Under the pieces are notes generated by a model. It searched no databases, was not told the DNA's origin, and worked only from the letters and a program-made list of their open reading frames with translations. The position numbers and the translations under genes are program-made. Positions 1-10,600 of a stretch of DNA of 64,000 nucleotides are shown piece by piece (positions within the stretch are counted from its first letter, which is position 1; each line of letters starts with the position of its first letter). This DNA is from Balanoglossus misakiensis (Eukaryota; Hemichordata), in NCBI GenBank assembly GCA_040954595.2, contig CM082591.2, forward strand, positions 2,604,001 to 2,668,000, written 5' to 3'.

Positions 1-399
1 ATTTGGAAATAAAAAGAAACACTGCACACCTGGCATCCATTAGGGCCAGTATTTATTTGGCATTTTGATTTTGGATTACATGTATTATATATCTACCCCC
101 AAATTGCCAACCCTAGGACACATTTCATCAAAAACCAACATCTGCACTCTATTTCATAGACTCGTGTTTCCGATGACAAGAACACTTAATACTTTCTGGT
201 GTGATTCTAAATTCACAGTAGTTTACTCAGATTGTTTCCATGGTTTTATTTATTCACTCATTTCTGTCATTCGTATGTTAAAATCAGTTTTCTTTAATTA
301 CATTTATTTAAAGCCTAGACGAGATTAATTTATTCATAGTGGTAGCTAAATATATCCGTGCGCCTGTTTGAAAATGTGACAAGATGAAGAAAAACTTAC

Positions 400-505
400 C
401 GAGGTCATCAGCTAATATGAACAGAATATGAGGGCAGTCCGTGTTTTCACAAGAATAGGGGGAAGACAGAAGTGCAAGAACGATCGCCAAGTGGAATTTG
501 TACAT
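400..505 (-). CDS. Arylsulfatase-like gene, first coding exon only (partial)
   Basis: The minus strand from 505 encodes a signal peptide (MYKFHLAIVLALLSS), then a spacer and HILFILADDLG, the conserved N-terminal strand of sulfatases whose two aspartates bind the active-site calcium. The exon ends at 400 after the first base of the glycine codon, followed by a consensus donor GTAAGT (399-394). The plus-strand sulfatase at 1479 has its first donor at exactly the same codon and phase, so the two are paralogues. The rest of this gene lies outside the window; 1-399 is intron 1, in which I see nothing else. By family knowledge the product would be a secreted or lysosomal sulfate-ester hydrolase, but the catalytic cysteine exon is not visible. 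It could be a pseudogene remnant, although the reading frame, signal peptide and splice site are all intact. Confidence 0.8.
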
Positions 506-1478
506 CTTGACGTGGGTTAGTGATCAGGCGAATTGTTCGTCGCAGGAGAGGTGACTGTTTTCATGCATCGCTGGCGCGTAAAAGACGCGACTGGCTGTTC
601 CCTTGTTTCACTCCCACTGGGTGTTTTTTTTCACAAATGCGCAACATTCGTGACGTAGACGAGTTAGTATTTAAAACTGGAGGATACGTATAGCTGTTGA
701 TGCATAGAAGCTATGTGTCAGTCTGTCACAAACTGGTGGTGCATTTTAGTCCTGAGTATTTGATAAATATGAGCCATTTATAAGCCTTATGCTTCTATAA
801 ATGTCAAGTTGCGCAAGATAATAGGGCATGTGTTTACTCAACAAAAAGTAACATATGCAGATTATAAGTGGTAGAGCGTTCGGGTTTGCTGTCAGACACA
901 CGTGTTGTTGCTATTTATCACAATGACAAAAAAAAGAATTTATATATATTTTTTGGACAAATTGTGAAACGAGAATTTTTATTTTTATTTTTCTAATGGG
1001 AACCTTCTTCTCATTTACAATTTTGCGTAAATTCAATAAGAACATCAACCTGTTGAGTTTAGCATTCATATTAATTTACATGCACTGACACCAAGTGGTG
1101 CATGTATATAACAGATAGTTCGTATACTGTGTGATCTGTCATACTTATAATTAAGCTAGCTGAAAACAAATTTCAAGAGGACAGTTATATTTCAGGGAGC
1201 TGATGTGCGTGGAAACGACAAAAGAATATCATAGACAAAAGTGCAATTCACGGGATCGTTATAAATATTACCAGGTGTGGCTATAGATGTTGGGACAATG
1301 TTACAGTAAATTTCAAATACTTGTCCACGATGCTACATATAACTGTGTGTGGCAACATGGCAGCAACAAAAGGGGCGTGCAAAGGATAGAATAGCTGATC
1401 ACGTGGCCATGTATCAAATAAATCCGTGCCTATATTGCAGAAGCCAGCACAGTTACATCATTGCTAGGATGGTAGAAA
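506..1478. promoter_or_regulatory. Shared intergenic region between two divergent sulfatase genes
   Basis: This 973-bp stretch separates the start codons of two head-to-head sulfatase genes and must hold both promoters and 5' UTRs. It has no convincing exon. Bases about 530-660 are richer in CpG than the surrounding AT-rich DNA, and a TATTTAAAA stretch lies near 667-675. No core element can be assigned with certainty. That it acts as a bidirectional promoter is inferred from gene orientation. Confidence 0.5.
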
Positions 1479-4400
1479 ATGTACACGTACTGCCTGACAG
1501 TCTGTGTGATTTTTATATTTGTCTGTTGCCATGGTTCAGAAAACACGGAACGGCGTCCGCATATTCTATTCATACTAGCCGATGACCTTGGTAAGTTTGC
1601 ATTTTATACACGGATATATTTTCTAATAATATTAGCAGGTGCAATTTATAGTCTAGGTTACTGACTCTTATTTCAAATGTCGTATTTCTGTTACTGATTA
1701 AAAAAAAGTAAATGTCGATTATTAGCCGACGCACAGTATTTTTCTTTGTCTGTTAATGGAGATATGAGGGCAACAAAGATTTTCTATTTCAGGATGGAAT
1801 GACATTGGATACAACAATCCTGTCGTCCTCACACCATCACTGGATGATCTGGCCAGCAAAGGCGTCATCTTCACGCAGGCCTATGCGTTGCAATCATGTT
1901 CACCGTATGTAGCTCATTTGATATACTTTTGGCCGTCTGCATGTTAATGCATGGTCTTGTATTAATACCAAATCAGTATGAGTTGATTTTTCAAAGCTTC
2001 TTCATTATTTTAATTCTTCAGTTCAAGGGCGTCTTTGATGACTGGGTATTTCGCCTATCGCACTGGCTTCCAGGTATGTATAAGATTAAGAGCTTGTCTA
2101 TTAAGTGAATTGGCTATTTCAGATTCTGCGACGGTGAAGAGAGATAGAAATTATTATTTTGTTTGTCGGTTTTGTTCACAGCATGATGTTGCAGTAAAGA
2201 ATAGACCAACTGGTCTGCCGTTACGGTTCACATTACTTCCAGAGAAATTGAAAGAGCAAGGATATCACACGTACATCGTCGGAAAGTAAGTTATTTATGA
2301 CTGTTTACTATGGTACTGAGAGACCATCTGTTAACCAAATAAACAGACCTTTTGTAGAATATTGTTGAAATTTTAAGTAGCAAACGTTTGAATATGGCGA
2401 GAGACAATACTTAGCTGCGACCTGAAAGATTGCAACTATATTTGAAAAACAGAGTACTGTTACTAAAGGGACAAAGTCGACGTTGCCAATAATTCTTTGC
2501 ACTGATTGTTTCACAGATGGCACCTCGGTTCCTGTAACGAAGATTACACACCGAACAGACGTGGTTTTGACCATTTCTATGGTTTCTATAGTGCCTATGA
2601 GAACTACTTCACTCATGTTTTGGGTTAGTATAACAATTATATATTCATCATCGTCGTCGTCGTCATCACCATTTCCACCCCCACCAGAAACACCAACACC
2701 TATAAAATACCTATTTATTCAATTCTTTTCAGATGACACTGGATTTCTAGACTTACATGAAGACTTCACACCAGACTGGAGTCAAGATGGTGTTTATTCA
2801 ACGGTATGTGCCTCTGACGTCTTCACTTACTGATTTGTTGCGTTCTCTTTAACGTCACTTATTTTGCCTATTTCTTACATATAGTTCGAATAAAATCCTT
2901 TCATTCCGATTTTGAACATTAATTGTTTCTGTTTTTCGCTTATTCCTCTGTATTATTATTGCAGTACTTATTCAGTGACAAGGTTGTCGAATACGTCAAA
3001 ATACATGACAAGAGTAAACCCATGTTCATGTACTTTTCGCTCCAAAGTGTACATGGACCAATACAGGTAAGTTGAGAAAAACCTCTAGCCGAATATCTTG
3101 AAAGTAGGAAATTTGTCCCAAATTAAGCTTAATTTATAAGCCAGTGCTTGTTTTTAAAGGACATGTTTTCAGGAAATTGCAATGCTTCAATGTAAAAGCT
3201 TTTGTTATTTGATTGATTGATTGATTGATTTTGCAGGCACCTCAGGAGTATCTTGACATGTATTTACATGTTAACCACACCGGACGAAGAACAAAGCTCG
3301 GTAACAATTAATTCCCCATTTCATCAACTGATTAATGTCTCTCTTGCATCACCAATCAGTCACTCTATTTTCTGTACATCACACAACATGTTCCAGTCAT
3401 TATTGAGGGGTTTTCTTCATTCATTTCAGCAATGGTAACAGCTATGGACGACGCTGTGGCGAAAGTGGTTAATGCTTTCAAGGAATACGGATTATGGAGC
3501 AACACTTTACTGATATTCATGTCAGATGTAAGTATATTCAGCTTTCAAAGTGGTGTTAATATTTTGTAAAATCTTATAAATATGCTTGGTACTTGCAATC
3601 TGTCCTTTTATTACTGACAGAGTATAATACACAAAATGACTTATAATTTTAGTAGAACACAGATCTGTCTCACAGTACTCTCTCAGTGTCTAATACATAG
3701 TGGGCATCTTTCTCACAGAATGGTGGTCCTGCTAACTTTGACACTTTTGGCAGCAATTGGCCCTTGCGTGGTTCCAAGAAAACATTGTGGGAAGGCGGTA
3801 CTAGAGTTCCCACATTTGTATACAGTCATCTGTTAGAGAAAACTGGCTACGTCAACGACGAGTGAGTACATAAACATGGCCGGAGGTGGTTTTCTGAACT
3901 ACACGTGCGGCTTTTCGTCGTCGACATAGTTTCCAAAGTTGAATTTATGACATGAACGCATGCTCGATTTTTTTTAAAGCTTAAGATTTAGTCATATCAG
4001 ATCGCTGTAATGTCTGTTTGCACAGCTTACCTTCTATATTTAACTGTTCATTGTTTCGTGTATACATCTACTTTCACAAATGGTGACAACGTTTTGTAAT
4101 TTACTCAACAGTTTGCTCCACATCGTTGACTGGTTTCCGACATTAGTTCACGTGGCTGGCGGGGAGACAGGTAAATATCAACTGAGATGTTATCATGTGT
4201 TTTGTGTCCTTTATCACATGATATCCTATAGAAAATACATAGCCACGTGAAATCTCGAAGGATCGGTGGATTTCGAGGATGGTCTATTTATGAACTACTG
4301 GGACCGCACAGCCTTCAATCACATATTTCTCGCTTACGGCATTTCAGACCCTGATATGGACGGACTCAATCTGTGGGATACACTATCAAAGGGTGACCCT

Positions 4401-5301
4401 TCACCGCGAACAGAATTTGTTTACAATATAGATATATTACCAAGCATCCCGCACCAAGCCATCAGGTAAGAGGTAGTTTCCATGCTCAAACTACTGACGG
4501 ATTTGTATGGCAGCCATAATTGACAGACACACACACAATAAATGTTCCATTATACCCATATTTTGTATTCTACCTTAGGGTTGGTGACTACAAACTTATA
4601 TACGGACAAGCTGGTAGTCCAAGTAAGCTAAAGTGTTACTAAATTCTCATTTGTCTTTGCGAACGAGAAAAATGAACATTCCACAAGTGTTTAAAATATT
4701 TTGAAACCAGTCGTGATGCTCAAACATTGTGGTTATCGATTAAAGTGCATGAACCAAATGAAAACACTACAGAGCAAAAAAAATATTAATTTTCATGTTT
4801 GTTCTCTCCATTCCAGGCGATTGGATTCCCCCTCCAGAAAATTGCTTTTGTAAACGAAATGATCAATACATTGGTAACAGACGTTTTCTTGGTCATTACA
4901 CCTGGCTGTACCATATTCGTAGTAAGGATATTTTAATTTTTATGTATGTTTATGTGTGTATGTATGTATGTATGTATGTATGTATGTATGTATGTATGTA
5001 TGTATGTATGTATGTATGTATGTATGTATGTATGTATGTATGTATGTATGTATGTATGTATGTATGTATGTATGTATGTATGTATGTATGTACAATCATT
5101 ACTATATGCGTTTTTCTTTTCTCAGACGATCCCACTGAACGTATCGAACTCAGTGATGAGATGCCAGAAAAAGTTAAGGAAATGGTAGCAAGGTTAAACG
5201 AGTATAAAAAGAAGGCTGTTCCCCCGATAGATCTGCCAAATCTTAAAGGAGCGTGGTCACCCAAAAACTTTGGAAATGTCCACTCGCCCGGTTGGTGCTA
5301 A
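1479..5301 (+). CDS. ARSB-like: Arylsulfatase B/I/J-like sulfatase, complete 15-exon gene
   Basis: Exons: 1479-1590, 1793-1904, 2022-2073, 2182-2285, 2517-2623, 2733-2803, 2965-3066, 3237-3300, 3430-3527, 3719-3861, 4112-4170, 4348-4465, 4579-4622, 4817-4921, 5126-5301. All introns are GT-AG and all phases agree, giving 488 residues and a TAA stop. Residues 1-19 form a signal peptide. D35-D36 of ILADDLGWND are metal ligands. CSPSRASLMTG at 73-83 is the sulfatase signature, C73 being the residue converted to formylglycine. GKWHLG (K127, H129), SVHGP (H216), SDNGG (D274, N275) and RGSKKTLWEGG (K294) match the remaining catalytic residues. NIDILPSIP, AIRVGDYKLI and the C-terminal DPTERIEL stretch match the ARSB/ARSI/ARSJ branch rather than steroid sulfatase. 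Human ARSB (533 residues, from memory) is slightly longer. The expected reaction is hydrolysis of sulfate esters on glycosaminoglycan-like substrates in the lysosome or outside the cell; the exact substrate cannot be read from sequence. The start was chosen because it opens the signal peptide and fits exon 1. Confidence 0.93.
3208..3231. repeat. GATT microsatellite in sulfatase intron 7
   Basis: A short run of about five GATT units sits just before the polypyrimidine tract and acceptor of the exon that starts at 3237. It is a simple repeat within the intron. Confidence 0.8.
4941..5092. repeat. TATG tetranucleotide microsatellite in sulfatase intron 14
   Basis: After a short imperfect lead-in, about 33 uninterrupted TATG/GTAT units run to 5092. 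The tract fills most of the 204-bp last intron (4922-5125), ending about 30 bp before its acceptor. Open frames through it on both strands (repeating Tyr-Val-Cys-Met or Ile-His-Thr-Tyr) are artefacts of the repeat. It is likely to vary in length between individuals. Confidence 0.97.
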
Positions 5302-6751
5302 AGAACATTGGACTTGTATGAATCTTTGTATGGATACGCCCCGTTCAGTATTATGGCAGGCATATTGTGTGTACTACACCAGCGTTGCAGGTGGAGCTAC
5401 CTTTGCATCTATGCAAATACTGTGCAAGTTTTTTACACACCTTTCAGACTTTACATTTTTCACAATTATCACGCAGTAAATACTCTTCTTTGATTTCTCA
5501 GTCTCGGGCGACGAGAGATTCACCAGTTTTGCATCTTTTTTGCTCTCTCTTTCGAAGCAGACGTTGTTAAATATGCAAATCGAGCGCATGAATGAACAGT
5601 ATCGTTGTACGCATGCGCCAACATAACTTCTGACGACCAACAACATTGCGTAAAATCAACATTTCTACACTTTTACGAGAAAAACACCGTTTTTATAAAA
5701 ATTCAACAATAATTTTACATGAGATGCCCCGCTAACGATAGACAAGTATATTGCAAACCAGAAAAATGTGTCTAAATGCTCAAGAGGATGCTGGTCATTC
5801 GATAATTTCAGAAAACGGTAAGATGCATACATGTAATGTAATGTACTGCGACCAGTCGTTCATTGCACATATGATTTAATGTAAATCGTTTATTTGCAGT
5901 GTATTAAAATAGTCCATTCAAATTCGCCCAATATTTGTTTTATAATCAGTATGATACTTTCTTGACGATATTTGGGGAAAATGTGGAAACTTGAATCGAA
6001 ATGGGAGAGGTACACACGGTCACACAAATGATGATGATTGATTGCAATATGTAAATTTCCGGATGTTGGCAAGTTTCAGTCGCTCATACAGAGCAACATC
6101 GTGTAAATATTTTATAAATAGCACTGAAGCTGTGTCTAGATTTAGAATGCCCGCAGGCTGGTGGTGATACACACGTGTTCTGATAAAGCCTGTGTATATT
6201 TGAGCAATCATTTCACAGCCTGACACAGTGTGGTTCATCAAAATGACACACATGCACTCAAGTTATAGTACGGGTCGTCAGCTCGACTATACGAAAGACC
6301 TAATTTCCCTACACGTACATGTGCTATGATTCTGCTTTCGTATGCATAAAGAATGTGGATCAAACTGGGTAACAGTTTTCAGTGTTTTTTCAGTTTTATA
6401 CTGGTCTTGTAGTTTGTCAAACTTATTATTATTCAAAGAAAACTTATACAAGTTTACCTTTCCAAGGAAACCTATCTATTGTATGTTACTGTAGTCATTT
6501 GCCTTGAGAAGTGTTATCATATTGAAAGTGCGGCACCTCATTGTATTGTACTGATTTTGTTTGTCTTTGTAACTGACCATGTAAATGTGATTTTTGACTT
6601 TGGCATATTGATGGGTACAATTGCAATTATTGGTCAACAATTGGGAACTTCATACATATATCAGATAACAATACACCATTGTAATATTTGTTCTTTTTAA
6701 TTGTATTTATTTATTTGTGTCGATTCTATGTTTGCAAATTACTGTAATAAA
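5302..6751 (+). other. Probable 3' UTR of the sulfatase gene, with poly(A) signal
   Basis: No coding exon is seen in this stretch. The first canonical AATAAA on the plus strand that I find after the stop is at 6746-6751, giving a 3' UTR of about 1.45 kb. On the opposite strand AATAAATAAAT occurs at 6715-6706, a good candidate poly(A) signal for the convergent membrane-protein gene. No transcript evidence is available. Confidence 0.45.
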
Positions 6752-7641
6752 TGTTTACCTCCATAGTTAAGCACCATTGATCAATCAATCAATCAATCAA
6801 TCTATACATATCTGATATCAGTTTTATACAAATCTAGTACATTTTTTCTGAAATATTAAGAATGGAAATAGCCATATAAATACTGTACATTTGTACATTA
6901 TTATACAATGTTTCTGTTCCAAGTTTTGCACAGTAAAAGATTTGCAAACAAAGTAAGATAACTTTTTACATAACAAATTTTCTTTGATATCATACTCGTA
7001 GATCAACAATTTTAAAATAATTAAAAGGTTTGAAAATCTTCTCAATGCAAAAAAACAGTAAAGAAAACCACTGCAAGGCACTGATTGGTTGTAGCGGTAT
7101 CACATGACATGCTTATTATTATCGAAATTTACATACTTCCACAGGGAATATTATCAAGGGCAAAATATTGAATAATACCATATGATATTTGTTTGAAACA
7201 AAGCAAAATCTGAGGAAAATCAATGAACAGATGTTGACTTTCCAAGTTTGGACCATCATAAATTTATGTAATATCTACAAAAGGGATAAATATGGCACCC
7301 TTACTTCAGAATGATAAATCTGGTTCTTTTATATCCGGCCCCGAAGATTGAGTGGAGCGCCAGCATGTATCATAAATATAGAACACATGTGAACACATAA
7401 ATAAAGAACACATGCATTGTAATGTATTATTACATATGACAAATTTTCCATCTATTTGGACAGATGTTCTCAAACTTACAGATAAAATATGCAAGGCATA
7501 TGAACAAGTACAAAAATAGCACTTTTCAATTGAATTTAAAATTTTGGTTTCACCAATAACTTCCCACACTTTAATAATTCACAAATATCATCAATTGATA
7601 AAAGATTATTATTTGTGGATACACAAATTACTTAAATTATT
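6706..7641 (-). other. Probable 3' UTR of the KIAA1549-like gene
   Basis: This AT-rich stretch follows the stop codon at 7642 on the minus strand and contains no supported exon. The candidate poly(A) signal is the minus-strand AATAAATAAAT at 6715-6706, which would give a 3' UTR of about 0.93 kb. Inferred only from motifs and position. Confidence 0.4.
6779..6801. repeat. AATC simple repeat
   Basis: About five copies of AATC lie in the short space between the likely 3' ends of the two convergent genes. Confidence 0.8.
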
Positions 7642-10600
7642 CTATAGTTCTGTAGTTGGAGTCCCTCTTCTCTGCAATCTATTTAATTCCTCGCGTATCA
7701 CTCTGATGAGAGGTTGCGGATTTTCTCCCGTCTTGACCGAGCGAGCGACATCCATTTCATCGTAGTCCTCCCCTTTTGGTTTGCCAGCCGTCCTCTCAAG
7801 TTTCGCACTGGACAGCATATCGAGTTCCACCTGCTCTCGTGGAGTTTTCGTCTCAGGCGGTTCCTCCCTCGGCGTGGAGTTACCCAGAGACCAGTTCAAC
7901 TTCAACGGTTGGTCTTTTTTGTGGGTTTCTTCCAGGGTTTTGATGGCGCCGTTTTCCAGAGTATCCATGAACGCTGGCTGTGCCCACTGCGTGCCCATTT
8001 CCAGGCTCTCACTCATCTGTCCACTGGAAAACTCCCCTGTGTTGCCCCCCATGGATGTGTCCTGTGGTTTGTCAACAGGTGCGCTCCCTGTCTTGTTCCT
8101 CCGCGAGGCAAGCAACTGGCTGATTGTCAAGGGTCTGGTATATGAGTTGTCTTGAAACTGCACTTTATTGTTGGGTGTTTTGTTGTTAGCGTCTTTGTCA
8201 GGCACATGGTTCTTGGTTTTGTCTGGCGCTTCCGGACGAGGCGTCTCAGAAATCTGTAGAGTGAGCTCGGCGCCTGTGTCAGGGTACTTCAAGGTGATCG
8301 GTTTGGGTTCATTCTTGCTTGGACCCGACGACTGGAAGAAAGAAACAAGATGGTGTGCAAATGACAATTTATGGTTCAACATTTTATTTCCCTGGCAGTA
8401 GGTGCCATCTTGTGTAGGTTTGGACACAGTCACTCCACACAGCTTTTACTGTAAAACAATACGGTGGCCGAGCATTCTCACATGCTGCACCGAAACTGTG
8501 GAACTCTCTGCCACAAGACATTCGTCAAGCTCCAAGTTTGAGTATCTTTAAGAAAAGACTGAAGACGCATTATTTCGCAAGAGCATATGGTGTGGGCCAA
8601 TGAGCACAAGCGCCTTTGAGTATGACACTTGTTATAGATACTGGCGCTATACAAATTTCTCTGATTGATTGAATACTGTGACATGACTTACAGATGTTTT
8701 CTTGGAAGTCATCTTGTCGATTTCATCAAACGCATCATAAGTACTCCATACCACCCCTCCTCCATTGTCAGGTACCTTGGTAACAGGTACGATCAATATC
8801 TTTGGTCCTTCTCTCTTTGTGACGCTGTAATGAATTCAGATGAGACACTCATTTAACCGTTTCATCCCCACTTCCATCTTTACAGGTCCAACCTTACCAT
8901 AGAAAACAGTGGATTTGGACAATGGTGGTGAAAGGGTTAAAGAAGATTTGCTCGCGAGAATAACCCGTTTTACAGTATGTCTTTGTAAGTAAATTTTTAA
9001 TATTGACTTACAGTTCATTCTCAGCTTTATGCACCTGTTTTGGAAAAATAAAAAGAGAACAGAACATAAAGATGGTTCATGAAAAATAATGCCAACACAT
9101 GCAAGCGCGTGGACTGATGGACAAACAGACAGGCAGTTAGACTGACAAGCAGATGGCATGGCCAGAATGTTAGGTAGCTAGATAAAGAGACAGACAGGCC
9201 ATGCAGTTTGGCATGCAGAAAAGCAAACAAATGACTGAAGTAGAGAGAGAGAGAGAGCTTGTGGACGTGGTTGATGATGGACGGACTATAAGTGAAATCT
9301 CATGCATTCATATTAACACCACACCAATAAAATCAAACCTCCAAAAAACATGGATTGATGCATTTATACTTGAAATTATCTTGACGACGGATTAATAAAC
9401 TTCAGTGAGCGCGTGAGTACCTGTGAGGGGTCGGTCGGCTCAACGTGAATTAGTGAATGGTGCGGTGCATTATCTGCTGTGAGGTCAGATTTATCTGCAA
9501 GCGGGAAAGCGTCGTCAAGGAGAGCGTGCAAGCGTTTCTGGGTTTCACTGACTGGCTCCTGGGAATTTTCATCATCTTCCTGTAGTCAAAAAATATCACA
9601 AGTGCAGTGATGAGGGGAAAAAATCAAACACAAAGAAACAAGTCCTGTATTTTTGACAAATACAACATGTACTTCATTGGTTGAATATGCACTGGTCTTC
9701 AAGTCTTAGTAAAGCACTTCAATTCATATGAAATGTGTTCATTATAATCATGTTTTCCAATTAAGCACCTTATAATGGGAATATTTTGCTTGACTTCACA
9801 CTATGTAATTTGTAATTACTAGTGGTACAGTGGTGACTTAATTACCTTGTCAGGTGCTGGTGGTCCTGCTACATGGGTTTCTGGTAGTGTCTCTCTAGTC
9901 ATTCTATGTAAAGTGAATAGAAAATACATGAAGTTACCAAAAGAACAGTGGCTGTAAGTTTTGACAACAATGTAAAGATTAGGTTGGTTAGACCCAGAAT
10001 TTGTACACACCATGGTTAACACAAGACAATGTGTGACTTACTTCTCATCCACAATTTCTGGACCAACAGTTTTTTTCCGGCGCTTTTTCTTCTTTTCTTT
10101 CTTCTTGCCTGCGTTTGGATCTCCTTTCTGGAAAAAAATCACAATCAGGATTCAGGAATTACCTAAGTTACCATTGCTCACACTCACATTGGTTTAACCA
10201 GCTAGTGTATCTGTAACTAACTCACCTTTGCTGGCTCCTGATTGGTTAAATCGTCAGGTAACTTAGCAACATGACCCTGAGTCCCTCCCAATGGTGGCAA
10301 TGCTCTGCCATGTCTCCTACCAGTGCCCTCATTCTCCATGTTGACTGAAGAGTCGGTCTCAGACACTGCGTACTCATCATCGATTCTTCTGTGTGGGAGA
10401 ATTACAAAAAACAGAACAATTACACACACTGAAGTTGATCTGATAACGTATGCATAACATATACAGTTGCATGGCCCTTTAAGTAATATCCTTATACACT
10501 AAAATCTGTTTATAGTGGCCAGTCAAGGGACTTTCCTAAACTGGTCTTTATAGACAGGTGGCCTTTATGGACAGGTCAATTAATGTACATGTTAATTACC

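Noticed and set aside
4266-4347. Upstream extension of the sulfatase exon at 4348
   Set aside because: The frame is open upstream but the AG at 4346-4347 joins in the correct phase, and the extra residues do not resemble sulfatases.
4946-5264. Several long open frames on both strands over the TATG tract
   Set aside because: They translate the tetranucleotide repeat and run into the true last exon by chance; the spliced sulfatase frame explains the coding part.
7714-8401. Plus-strand open frames of 143, 124 and 77 codons
   Set aside because: They are antisense to the last exon of the membrane-protein gene.
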